58,081 bases of DNA from Leucogyrophana mollusca (lineage: Eukaryota > Basidiomycota > Agaricomycetes > Boletales): the NCBI GenBank assembly GCA_021014945.1, contig MU266510.1:1-58081 (forward strand), in the 5' to 3' direction. Below, in pieces: positions 13,715 to 24,548 of this stretch. The first letter of the stretch is position 1; each line of letters starts with the position of its first letter. A program made the translations under genes and the position numbers. The notes beneath the pieces are model-generated. The model saw nothing but the letters and a program-made list of their open reading frames with translations, was not told the DNA's origin and did not search any database.

Positions 13715-14136
13715 CTGGAGAGGACGGGTTAGCGAATGCGTTGTGGGGTCATGATGCATCCGGCCAGGCAACCTGCCATCCATCCAAAATCCATCGCCAG
13801 AACCCCAATCAAAGAGGTGCAACAACTCGACTGCCTCTACACGTCCATGCCAGGTCCAGAAAGTGCGAAAATTCGTGCTCACTAGTGTCGGTCTTGAGGA
13901 TTCTGCTGTTGAGGACGTCTATGCCCACCACCACACAGCTGGAACGTGAATGCCGTCGGAGTTCACTGCGTGGGACCATATAACCATATATAGTACACCC
14001 CGCAGGGGTTCGGTATTCGGGAGACTTGATCGGAACCACTTATACTAGATAGATTGTACTCGGATCGATAGACTTGTTCTTATATTCGTTCCCTCTTCAC
14101 GGTTTGCGCCAGAAAATACCCAACCCCGCTATATCC
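13715..14136. promoter_or_regulatory. Divergent eL6/SDT1 promoter region
   Basis: About 420 bases between the divergent start codons of eL6 (minus) and the 5'-nucleotidase (plus). A TATATA tract lies near 13984-13990. No coding frame in it looks real. Confidence 0.45.
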
Positions 14137-15140
14137 ATGTCTGTCAATGGAATCGAAGGTTTGAAAATTATTGCCTGGGCATGCACCATTCGGTGACCCA
14201 TCCACCTCATAGATCCTCGGCCGGTTGTGTGGTTTGATATAGACAATACATTGTATTCCGCGAGCACGAAGATCTCGCAGGCAATGGGCCAGCGTATACA
14301 TGGTCTGTTGGTAATATACTACGTCTGATGTCCAAGTTTACCTATACGGTCGGGCAAACAGCATACTTCGTCTCTCTGGGGCTCGACGAGGATGACGCCT
14401 CAGAACTCCACCACAAATACTACACTCAGTACGGACTAGCCCTTCGGGGGTTGACTCGCCACCACGAGATAGGTAGCGCTTGCACCTTTTTCGTGTGTTC
14501 GCTTCCTGATCGCACGCAGACCCCATGGATTTTGACCAGAAGTGCGATGGGACTCTTCCACTTGAAGATCTCATTCAACCGAGTTCCTCCCTCCGAAAGC
14601 TTTTCCAGGACATAGACAGGGATAAAGTCCGTGTATGGGCTTTAACCAATGCCTATAAGAATGTAGGTCCCCAACAGTATTCGGTGTTCGTGGTGTTCTA
14701 ATCTTGCCATTAGCACGCAAGCCGTGTGCTCAAGATATTGGGCCTCACAGACCAGATAGACGGCTTGGTTTACTGCGATTATGAGGAGCCTAACTTCACA
14801 TGTAAGCCCGAGCCGGAGTATTATCACAATGTAATTCTCGCCGCAATCTACCATAACACCCCGTTTACGCTTCGTCACGCAGGCCATGAAGCGCGCTGGG
14901 ATTTCGGATCCCTCGAAATGTTATTTCATAGATGATAGCCGACTTAATGTCGTGAGTGCGAAGCGACTGGGATGGGGTCGATGCGTTCATTTCTACGAGA
15001 CCGGCTTAGAGACTGTCGAAGGAGGGAAGGTGAAGCGCCTTGGCCTCGAAGGTCAGCAAGGTACAGATGAAGAAGGTATTGAGGTGATCAGTAACTTAGA
15101 ACAATTGCGGGTCATTTGGACGGATATCTTCACGACATAA
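14137..15140 (+). CDS. SDT1: Pyrimidine 5'-nucleotidase (HAD family, SDT1/PHM8 type)
   Basis: HAD-superfamily phosphatase that removes phosphate from pyrimidine nucleoside monophosphates. A 22-base first exon (14137-14158, MSVNGIE) joins exon 14213-14302, which carries HAD motif I as WFDIDNTLYSA (nucleophile and acid Asp). Later exons start at 14362, then near 14509, 14692 and 14883. They give GLDEDDASELHHKYYTQYG, motif II in VWALTNAY, the Lys of motif III in NFTCKPEPEYYH, and motif IV in KCYFIDDSRLNV. The protein ends IWTDIFTT. All introns are GT-AG and short. It converges on PHAF1 with only about 100 bases between stop codons. Assignment to the SDT1/PHM8 group rests on the overall motif series; substrate choice between UMP/CMP and lysophosphatidate cannot be read from sequence. 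Confidence 0.92.
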
Positions 15141-15242
15141 TACAGCTTTGTTACTTAGGACTCATGCCCGTCATAAGGGGTTTTGTACTGATAATCCAAT
15201 GACCATAAAAATACACGAAGACCGTTCATCGTGTCCGAAACT

Positions 15243-16758
15243 TCAAAATAATATAACCGTCACAACTTGTGATGCTTCGGTCACCTCGAGAATCACTCCA
15301 TCATAGCCATACAATCCTGGAATCGCCGAATTCGTTATATATGCAACACCAGGTGATTATTTACTCACGTGTGGTGGAGCTCGGGAGAGTAATTCCGTCC
15401 TCTTCGTCGGTGCGATCAAGCAACATGGAGGGAGGCGGGTCCTTCGGACTTAAGAAGTGACCGATGGTTTCAAACTAATCAGTCTATCAGCCGTCTGTTG
15501 AGCGTGACCATCAGCATAAACACCTTATCATAAAAGTGCATGCGGGGAGGTGTATCTGTGACGGCAACCGAAGTGAATAACACCTCAGTAGAACCAACCA
15601 TAGGTTCGCGCACCATCCTCGTCGTCTTCCGGCTTCCCTTCAAGCTCCCACAGGCAGCGCTTGTACCGCTGGAATAGTGGCGATCCGGGCTGTGTACCAA
15701 GTAAGACGAAGGCTAGGATAAACACTTCGGCTGCAGTACCACATTCGAATGGAGGATAATCTTTCGGACGACGTTGGTCTGACCACATATCAAGAAGTCA
15801 ATGCCATGCTGAAAATAATTGTAGAAATCTGTTTGTAAACTCGTAAGAGTCGGCCAGCGGGGAATCGAGCACATCATACAATCGATGCTTCGTTCGTCTG
15901 CGCCAGCCAGAGGATTGGGCGAGTGGATCATCATCCTCTCATCTTCCTTATAATGTACCCGAGGGGGAGGACCCAGATCGATGTTCAAATCCTGCGCCGT
16001 GGTTTCTCCAAGACGTATGTGCAGGGGAGCCGCGGTAGATAAATAGAAGTGAAGTAGTACGCCATCATGGACCTGTTACCGAGCTACTAGTTAACAGAGG
16101 ATCCTCACGCCGACTATAGTTGCGTAATACCTTGATAACAGCTCTCGCGACATCTCCGTGCATGACAGCACAAGGGGCAACTTCATCCAGGGCGTCACGT
16201 TGCTCACTGGCTATATCAGTCTGACTTACAAACACGCGCTTGACCTCTTGACCTCGGTCCTCTGGATGAGGGACGCCTCCCTTCAGTCCCTCGCCAATTG
16301 TGTCATCCTCGAAGCTGAACCATACTCCAGGATACTTCAACTCATCCCCGGGATACGTAGGCCCAAACGTGCGATTTACACGTACTCTTATCAGGTGTTC
16401 CTCACTCGAAGATATCACTGTGTCTTTGTAGCGGAGGGTAACGGGGGGGTGGGGGTCTCTTAGTTTCCGCAAACATATTGTATGCAGACGCTGGTGAAGG
16501 CCAGAAAAGAGAAGGTCAAAGTGGGGGCGGAGGTGAAGGATGATGGGCGTGATTGAGGATGTATCAGGATCGAATTTGACTTCGACCTGAGGAAATAGGT
16601 GCTGAAGGCCTCGCAGCATTTCAATGACAGACCATAGTGACGAACCTAGTAAGGCGGATGTTAGCTCGCTGACCTGACTTGAACAAGATATGTGTACCAA
16701 TTTCGAACATCCCAATGCCAGACCCCGGTCGGATGTCGACGTCCAAGGTAGAAAACAT
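15243..16758 (-). CDS. PHAF1: PHAF1/UPF0183 family protein
   Basis: Homologue of human C16orf70/PHAF1, which with BCAS3 binds phosphoinositides at the growing autophagosome (known for mammals; inferred here). The first exon (start 16758) reads MFSTLDVDIRPGSGIGMFEI. The second starts SSLWSVIEMLRGLQHLFPQV and continues with FDPDTSSITPIILHLRPHFD, LFSGLHQRLHTICLRKLRDP, RTFGPTYPGDELKYPGVWFS and further conserved blocks. Small 3' exons give YFQHGIDFLICGQTNVVRKI, GSPLFQRYKRCLWELEGKPE, TPPRMHFYDK and finally GYDGVILEVTEASQVVTVIL before the stop at 15243. Short exons make the 3' part hard to see without family knowledge. It shares a 189-base promoter with DPB2. Confidence 0.9.
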
Positions 16759-16947
16759 GAGTTTGCTGGTGGCAGGTTCCGATTAAGTTGCAGGTCTATG
16801 CTCGGGCTTCGGAGTGACAGGCAGTCTTATACAGGAAGAGCCACGTGGGATATTGGCAGACGCGTCCAAATGGACGCGTTCACCGTTACTCAACCGTGAC
16901 ATTGTGTATACAGCAGATGATCGCTTTCCTGGTTTAAACCCAACAAA
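16759..16947. promoter_or_regulatory. Shared PHAF1/DPB2 promoter
   Basis: This is the 189-base gap between two divergent start codons. It contains an inverted pair of ACGCGT boxes at 16860-16865 and 16874-16879, 69-88 bases before the DPB2 start codon. Confidence 0.65.
16859..16880. promoter_or_regulatory. Inverted pair of MCB (ACGCGT) boxes
   Basis: GACGCGTCC and GGACGCGTT face each other across AAAT; the arms match at eight of nine positions. ACGCGT is the MluI cell-cycle box bound by MBF (Mbp1/Swi6) in fungi, which drives G1/S transcription of replication genes. Its place upstream of a replicative polymerase subunit fits that role; binding itself is inferred. Confidence 0.6.
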
Positions 16948-19142
16948 ATGGCTGATGCTCGCCAACGTACCATCATAAAGGTACTCTATGTTTTGTGCAC
17001 CGTAGTGACACCGAATCCGATGATCCATCAAGGTCTTTAGAAAATACAGCCACTCGCTCGGCCCGGACGCTCTGCAGTTCTTGGAGGAAGTACTGGATCG
17101 CCATGAAATTGACGAGGCGGAAGTGGAGTTTTCTATCGAAACCATTGCGAAGGAGTATAATAAACAAGATGGTGATGTCGATCAAACTGCTCTACAATGG
17201 CCTCAAGACTCATGAAATACCAGATGCCGCCATGAAAGTTTCCTTGGATATCCTCCAGAGAGTTTACGAAGCTCTGCAAGACCAAGGAAACAGTACTGGT
17301 GAAACAGATGCAGAGCTGCTTGACCCCGAGAGCCACTTATTCGTCGTCGACGCGTTTGATATGCCACTGTGGCACTGGTCTCAAGAGAGAGGCACTTTCG
17401 AAAAGTAAGCCTTAAATCAGAACCACCAGTGCTACCTATCATTTACCCATGTGTCGAGAAAGGTCGTCGCATCCGCTGTCAATATCAGGTACTGCCGATT
17501 CACGAATATTAGCGGCCCGAAACAGGCTGCACATTATCAAGCAAAGTATACTTCGAAATGAACATTTCTCTCCGTCTACTCTACCGTCCCGCGACCGCGA
17601 GCATCTAGTGACGGTAAGTGCGGGGACCCCCAGTGGCTGATGATACCTAACGGCTTCCAGCTCAAATCAACTAAACAACTCCTCGGGCGGGCAGGAGAGC
17701 GATTTTTGCTTCTCGGGATGCTCTGCCACAACAAGGAAGGAAAACTGTGTGTGGAGGACTCAGACGGAAGTGTTGAGCTTGATCTATCAAAGCTGGTGAG
17801 CAAGCAGTGTTCAGATGATATGCTCCGATTCCCATCAGTATGATAGGATGAACCAGGTGAAGGTTTATACACAGACGGGTGCTTCGCCCTTGTCGAAGGC
17901 GAGTATACCGAAGACGGTACTCTAGAAGTAGTGGCAATGGGGCAACCTCCGTGCGAGGACCGTGAAACTGCTCGGTCAGTGCATTGTCCATGCGGGGTAC
18001 GCTATCTTATTTCCCGCAGGTCGATTTATGGACATGTAGACTTCCTTGGAAAGGGATCTACTTCTTTACTTGAGGATGTGAGATTCCCTTAGCCGACGCT
18101 GGGCTGGCTAATAACGTATAGCAGGCCCAGTATGCTCGTCGCATAAGAGAGGAACTCTCCGACCTCTATTTCTTCTTCTTGTCAGATGTTTGGCTGGATC
18201 ACCCGGAGACTTTTCGTGGCCTTCAAAAAATGTTCGACAATTGTATCGAGAACAGTTTCATCCCAAAGGTTATCGTCATGTGTGGGAGCTTTACCAGCCG
18301 ATCTATTTCTCAAGGGAGCGCTCGGGATATCCAAAGATACCAAGGTATTTGATTTCTTTGGCCTCCAAAGGCTATCCCAGAGTAACGACCACTTGCAGAA
18401 AATTTCGACGCTTTAGCAGATCTTATAGCTTCCTACTCCCAAATAACCCGGAATACCCATTTTGTGTTCGTCCCGGGTCCGCTGGATATCACAAGCAGCA
18501 GCACCCTACCTCAGCGTCCCCTTCTATCATCATTCGTATCCCACATCAGGTCTAAAGTGCCACGAGCACACTTTGCTAGCAACCCCTGTCGCCTAAAGTT
18601 TTTTGGGCAGGAGATCGTGATATTCAGGGGAGACACAATGGCCAGGATGCTCAGAAACACTGTTGGAGTCAAGCCTAATGTTACTGGAGAGGACCTCCGA
18701 AGATATGTGAGCACGGCTTCCAACGATGTTTAGCTTCCTTCCACTGAGTGCCACGGATTTGATTTACAGCTGGTACAGTCCATATTGGACCAGAGTCACC
18801 TTACTCCTCTCGCTCCCAGCATTCAACCGACGATCGCCGATTACGACCACTCCCTTCGATTATACCCTCTGCCAACTGCGGTGAGTTCGTGGAGACCACA
18901 ATCCCACGGCGTTCGCTGACAGAAGCCAATGCAGGTGGTGCTTGCAGACAAGTATGAGAAATACAAGCTGACATACAATGGATGTCATGTATTTAATCCA
19001 GGAAGTTTCGTCGGGACCTCGTTTGCCTTTTCCACCTACTGCCCCGCCGAAATGAGTTCTGATGAAGGGTAAGTTCAATCTCGAGACCGCAGGTCGAGTT
19101 CTGACTTCAAACAGTGTTCTGGATATGGACCTGGAAGAATAA
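16948..19142 (+). CDS. DPB2: DNA polymerase epsilon subunit B
   Basis: Essential non-catalytic subunit of the leading-strand polymerase, also needed to assemble the CMG helicase. The first exon is [11 protein letters not shown], spliced to [20 protein letters not shown] and a helical N-terminal domain ending in KEYNKQD. Later exons give [40 protein letters not shown] (OB-fold region) and the inactive calpain-like phosphoesterase domain: [66 protein letters not shown] and [13 protein letters not shown]. It ends VLDMDLEE at 19142. Many short GT-AG introns interrupt it and no frame break is needed. Paired MCB boxes lie just upstream. Confidence 0.93.
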
Positions 19143-19447
19143 ATGATGTTGGATTCTTTCGGGCCCACCTGTATGTAGCTGAGAGGAAGCAACTACCTTC
19201 ACCCGAAACTTTGGTCCACCGGCTATTGCAAATACAGCTGCAAATTTGTTGTGCACGATGCGAAGATTGTGTGTACTTGTACCCTGAGCTCTCGGCTTTA
19301 AGTGAACGCTCAGCATCGGAGGTATGCTATTGTGTTTAGAAAGCAGTACTTGAGCTCGGTCATCATGTTGGACACGCGGGTGTGAATTGAGATTCGACTG
19401 CATCCGAGTCCGCGCTTTTGGGCCACCTACCTTCGTCGTTCTTTTTT
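19143..19447. other. DPB2-COX18 intergenic region
   Basis: Spacer of about 300 bases between two plus-strand genes, presumably the DPB2 3' UTR and the COX18 promoter. No further feature was seen. Confidence 0.45.
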
Positions 19448-20574
19448 ATGTTGTTGGCTCAGTGCACAGCGCGGCGGGCGACGCGCTATCTTGGGACGTC
19501 TCGCCGTCCAGCCTCAGGTCGAAATAGCCCGCAACGTTCCCAGCGGACGTTCGTCAGTATCGAAACTTTTTCGGATGGGTTCCTCGACTTGGCTACTGCA
19601 CTTCCGCTACCTCCGTCCCTGCCGCCGTATTCTACGACAATCATCCTGTGCACAGTTTTAACTCGTCTGGTTTGGACCGTACCATTTTCTATATGGGTGA
19701 GTCGTGCCTCTGTGGTCCGATCGGCCTAAGCTGGACGCATTACCGCAGGCAAAACGGCGACAATGGAGAGCGGAAGAAGAAGTGCTGCCCATAATTAATT
19801 CGCTCAAGCCTGTAGTGTCAAAGAAGGTCATTACTGAAATGCAGAAGGCACAAGTCCGCGGTACCAAGGAAGAGTTGCAAGCTATGCATGCGAAGAGAGT
19901 AAAAGAGATAGTTCAGTCCTCTGGTACTTTCGTCATTCGTGACCTCGAACTCATGTCTGCTACAGCTGGTCCCTCGACGCAATGAGTTGTTTTCCAAATA
20001 CCGCTGTCGCCCGGGATGGACTATGGTTATACCACCATTGACACAGCTGCCACTGTTCATGGGCTTTTCTATCGTCCTTACTCGACTATCACAGTCACCA
20101 AGTCCTTTTGACTCGGAATCGTTCTTCACTCTGTCTACTTTGGCCCACACAGATCCTACAGCCGTCCTACCCATAGCTCTTGGCTTCATTACATTGGCGA
20201 ATGTAGAGAGCTCACGCTGGTTCATCACCGATGAACAGCGAGAGCGCCAAAAGAAAGTGGACAAGTGGAAGGAGGAGAGACTTGCTCAGGGCCACACTGT
20301 CCTCGAACCGCAGAAAATCATCAAGTCAGCGCTCAGGATGGTCTCAGTCGGGCGCATATTGGTCGCAGTCATGGTTCCTGGGGTAGGCTTCAGGTCCACG
20401 TCTGCAGTTTGATGCTCATATTGTTGGTTCCAGGGTGTTGTCCTGTATTGGGTGACTTCTGCTGCCTTCGGGTTGGTACAGACGTGGGTGCTAGACTACT
20501 GGGAAATGCGCAGAAAGCAGAGGCGGCAGCCTCCATCCGCTCCTCGGGCTTCAGATAAAACCCCATCGCCATAG
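19448..20574 (+). CDS. COX18: Mitochondrial inner-membrane insertase COX18 (Oxa1/YidC family)
   Basis: Inserts the C-terminal tail of cytochrome oxidase subunit 2 into the inner membrane. From the ATG at 19448 the first 35 residues are Arg/Ser-rich with no acidic residue (MLLAQCTARRATRYLGTSRR), a typical matrix-targeting presequence. Exon 1 ends at 19696 after VWTVPFSIW. Exon 2 (19749 to about 19908) gives AKRRQWRAEEEVLPI and a Lys-rich loop. Exon 3 starts LVPRRNELFSKYRCRPGWTM and continues with the family membrane core IPPLTQLPLFMGFSIVLTRL. The last exon gives GVVLYWVTSAAFGLVQTWVL and a basic tail ending DKTPSP. An in-frame ATG at 19418 is a possible alternative start. COX18 is preferred over OXA1 because of its short C-terminal tail. 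Confidence 0.88.
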
Positions 20575-21066
20575 CGCACATACCAGTTAAGTCTTTTAAC
20601 GTCGCATTTCTGTTTCCACGCGGGATGACGATAAAAGTGGTCTTGAGGGAACCCCTTCACGTTCTTTGAAAGAGCAGGCGGACGCCCAATGAATGTTTCT
20701 TGATCTAATATGACCGCGGCCCACATCATTCTGTCTCGCGCCTATAACTAACGCCCTGCTTCAACTCACAGTTTATTTGCCCCCATACAACGGATCCGGG
20801 CGCGCGAGGGAAGAGGGCTGAGAACGCGACACAGTATCGTTACCGCTGAAGAGACGAATGCTTACATTCGCTCTTGGTGCCGCTACGATCCAAATGATCG
20901 TAGCTGATTAGCATTTGTGTAGAACAATTGAAGCTAATGATAATACTACACTGTACCATTTTATTGGTCATGGGCCGTTAAAGACTTGGACACATCCCGC
21001 AGTCGCCGGTCCTTCTGAATCCACATTTGGAGTGGCGCTTCCGCTCATGACTCCACTGGCTGCTTT
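20575..21066. other. COX18-APS1 intergenic region
   Basis: About 490 bases between plus-strand genes. It holds a perfect 9-base hairpin (20882-20904) and otherwise nothing recognised. Confidence 0.45.
20882..20904. repeat. Perfect 9-base inverted repeat
   Basis: GCTACGATC (20882-20890) and GATCGTAGC (20896-20904) flank CAAAT. It lies in the intergenic region; it could be a dimeric factor site or part of a 3' end. Nothing further supports a function. Confidence 0.5.
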
Positions 21067-21883
21067 ATGATCAACTACATTCTCCTTGTGTCGCGCCAAG
21101 GCTGGTCTTATTCCACGAGCGCTGCTTAACCGACACACTTATACTTTTTTTGCCTGTTGAATAGGCAAGGTCCGCCTGGCGAAATGGTTCACCACCATGC
21201 CACCCAAGGCAAAGGCAAAGATCGTCAAGGACGTTACCCAGCTGGTACTGGCCCGGAGAACGAGAATGTGTAATTTCCTGGAATACAAAGGCGAGCTGTA
21301 CTTTACCATCGGACAGTAAATCTCGCTCATTAGAGTGGTGCAGATACGAAGGTCATCTATCGGCGGTATGCTTCATTGTTCTTCGTCTGCGGCATCGCGT
21401 CGGGAGACAACGAGCTCGTGACTTTGGAAATCATACACCGCTATGTTGAAGTTCTAGATAGATATTTCGGAAATGTGAGCTTTCACGCAGTTCCTCGCTA
21501 ACTGTTGTCTTGACTTCCAAGTTCACTAGGTTTGCGAGTTGGATTTGTACGCCTCACAACGGAACCACTTATGGAGGTCTGACACTGATCAACTCTTATG
21601 CTAGGATCTTTAACTTTCAAAAGGCATATGCTGTGCGTCACTTCTTTAGCTCATCATTTATCTAGGAGATTCATTATGACGACCAGATTTTGGACGAGCT
21701 TATAATAGCTGGCGAAATGCAGGAGTCGTCAAAGAAATCAGTATTACGCGTGGTGCGTTTCATCTTGTCGTGCGAATGTTATTTTATAGAAGATATCACC
21801 ACCAGGTCACCCAATCAGACAGCGTTGAAGAGCAAGAGAACAGCGAAGATACGATGGCGCGTCTTGGATCAAGAAGCGGTTAG
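21067..21883 (+). CDS. APS1: AP-1 clathrin adaptor sigma subunit
   Basis: Small subunit of the AP-1 complex, which sorts cargo into clathrin vesicles between the trans-Golgi and endosomes and recognises dileucine signals. Joined exons read [11 protein letters not shown] / [40 protein letters not shown] / [40 protein letters not shown] / GNVCELDL / IFNFQKAYA / [20 protein letters not shown] / [20 protein letters not shown]. This is close to sigma-1 along its whole length, and the C-terminal tail distinguishes it from sigma-2. The first two introns (21101-21164 and 21291-21343) must begin with GC (GCTGGT and GCGAGC) for the conserved frame to continue; the later ones are GT-AG. It is convergent with REX3. 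Confidence 0.92.
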
Positions 21884-22124
21884 AGCCTATCACATCTTCA
21901 CTGTTAGAGCTGTAATAGACATACTTTATTGCCTTTGCTTCCTTTCAAGGTCCAATGATGTAACTTGTTCACGAAGATATTGCTACGCTGAAGAAGTGGG
22001 GATACCCTTGGTGGTCGATGTGTATGAACTCTCACGTACATGCGAGGGCAGCGCCCTTGTGCAGTCATTGATGGGAATATGTATGGCAATCTACATTGTG
22101 TAACATGGAAAGAACTGGAATGGA

Positions 22125-24131
22125 TCAGGGGTTGGTTAGGTCAACAACAGGGGCTGGCGGCTTCTCGGCGACCCTGGGCTTTGGCTTGTTCAGCACATAC
22201 CAGCGGACGAGATCAAGTGTTGCAATGGAATCTTCGACGGAAGAATGGCCAACAGTTCCACCACCCGTCTGAATAGCGAGTCCAAGATGCTCTTTCGCCC
22301 TGACGTCCTGCTTTAGTATGGCAAATATGAGTCTGGAGCGGTTGAACTTACAAGTTTCGCAGAGATTGTCTATAGGGCGGCCCCGCGCGATGTGGAAACA
22401 GAATTGCGGTATCAACACAGCGGTGATGGATCATTCTTAGTGTTTTCAAATCGTTGTCAAGTGCATGACCAATGATGACGGTGTCCGAATCGATGAAGTT
22501 GTCTAGCAATTTCCGTATCGACGAGAGCGAAAGCGAAGCTTCGGAGTGTTCTTCCAGTGTAACACCAGAAAAGCGAGTGTTGTAATCTCTGGTAAACGGT
22601 CAACGGACAAGCTCGAAAAAGAGGAGTAAGCGCTAACATTACTTCGACACCCTCATCCATTCGTACCAATTCGTCGAAAATTTCAGTGCCGGACCCATCT
22701 ACTACCGAAACTCGAGCAACTCGCATGCCACCCGTAGTATAGATCATTTCGCAGTCCAGCGAGACGACGTCCAGAGTGGTGTTGGCTGGTTTAGAGGGGC
22801 TCACTGCATCTCCCTCCGAAGCACCTCCATTCGGGGAGCGCGTGAAAGAAAATGCGTGGCGGGCATGAAGGTCTTCCGGTTTCTTCTCATAGAAGACATG
22901 GAATCCCCTTGAACAGCCATCTTCATTGGTGCTTTTGGAACAGCACGAATAAAGGCGAAGTCTCTCCCCTTGAAGCTGCGTGAACAACGCACGGAAACAC
23001 GCGGAATATCTACTTACCATTGATACTCTTTGAGAAAGGCTTGCCCCAATGGAAGGTACACTCGTTTTCTTCTGGATGCCTCTTGACCATGTACGCTTGG
23101 GCGCAACGTTCGCACGGCATTACCTTTCCTTCTGCGTGCGGTGCATCACCGCCTATCCCGTCCGGTATATCCGTGATGTATCCCCATTTCTGCATATCAT
23201 CCAACGACAACACAAGAGGCGCAAGCACATGTCGAGTGAGGCGTAACGCGTCAAGTTTCTTCCTTGACTCCGCGCGAGACGCGATATCCTCCTCCGTACC
23301 AACAGAAGGATGTGATATTGAGGTCGGGGTGGGCCTTCTCTTCAAAGACGCTATCGAGCTGATTACAGCCTGAAGAGATTAGTAAGACTGGATCATCCAC
23401 TTGTGACGCAGACCGTTCATACGTTTCGGTAGGTTAATTTATTTGCCTTCTTGTACACTTCTTCTTCCTGGCGAAGTGCATGTTCGGAGGCCAGAGTGGG
23501 GTTTGTAGGGAGGATAGCTTCGTACAGCACAAGGAAGTGATCGTAGAGCGATTTGACCATGGCCTGTTCAGCTTGCACTCGTCAGTTGGATACATCGAGT
23601 GGGGTGAAAGGCCAACCTGGCGAACAGGAAGGGCAACTTGAGATTGTGCGGCGTTGACCCTAAGGATTGGAGCGCCCGTCTGTCGCGGCCATAGCACGCC
23701 ATCATAAGTCCCTCTTACGCTTGCAATGTCAATAGTAGGGCACGTACACTAGTGTGCGATACAGATGGCAACGCGACTGGCTTCTGACTAGTGCCAATCT
23801 TTTGGCGCTGCCTTGCCGGTTCGCGGATTCCATTGCTGGAAGACGGACTTGGTTGTGCTGAAAACTCAAAAGACCTTTTGGCAGGGACGACCCTGGAGGT
23901 GCTGGCGGTGGAAGATTGCGACGTATGTAACACATTGGAGGTACCTGCTGAGGTCGGGGCTGAATTTGACACTGATGGCGCTGGTTTGGGCTCATCCACC
24001 GGGATATTGAGAGATGGCGGAGGAGGTAAATCTGTTCTATGAGAGAATATGCACCTTGGACGTTTACAATCAGTCTTCTGGGGACATTGTAGTGATTGAA
24101 AGAGACCCAAAGTTGAGAACATTCCTGTCAA
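22125..24131 (-). CDS. REX3: RNA exonuclease REX3 (DEDDh family)
   Basis: 3'-5' exonuclease that trims MRP RNA, snoRNA and other small RNAs. The N-terminus (MTGMFSTLGLFQSLQCPQKT, start 24131 or the inner Met at 24122) leads into a Cys-rich motif ending CKRPRCIFSH. A Ser/Pro-rich linker follows, then CERCAQAYMVKRHPEENECT and FHWGK, and the nuclease domain. Catalytic residues visible are Asp and Glu in VVSLDCEMIYTTGG, Asp in IIGHALDNDLKTL, and His and Asp in GGTVGHSSVEDSIATLDLV. All five DEDDh positions are present. The C-terminal tail is VVDLTNP. Several short introns lie within it. It is divergent from the ceramide synthase gene. Confidence 0.9.
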
Positions 24132-24548
24132 TAAGGAAAGAAGGAAACCTTGCTTTAGTCAAGGTTACAGCATTGGCTTGAGCCGCCTACTACATACATA
24201 AGAACCCGACTCGAGCGATTGCGCATTACTAAATTTGTTGTCACGGCAATGCCGACGGCTGTACACTAATAATTTTGGGGAAACGTTGGGAACTTTGTAT
24301 ATTGGTTGGCTTGAACACTTTCCACGACTAGCCGGCAATGGCCCCACCAGGTGCGCACACAGAGAAGACGATACACAAGAGGCGCGGTCGTTCAGGCTCT
24401 CTGCGTCGCATAGAGTGCGTTCCTGACCGGCCCCTTGAGCCTATAACTCATTCCCAGAATATTTTCAGGACTGACCCTGCGCATCATCTCACCGGTCCTT
24501 TCCTCACCCAGACGTACGTGGATTTTACTACTGCGAATCTCACATCGA
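24132..24548. promoter_or_regulatory. Divergent REX3/LAG1 promoter region
   Basis: About 420 bases between two divergent start codons. Open frames here overlap on both strands and show no family similarity, so they are not called. No clear binding site was recognised. Confidence 0.4.

Noticed and set aside
20882..20904. Hairpin as a terminator
   Set aside because: Intrinsic terminators are not used by fungal Pol II, and there is no T run after it.
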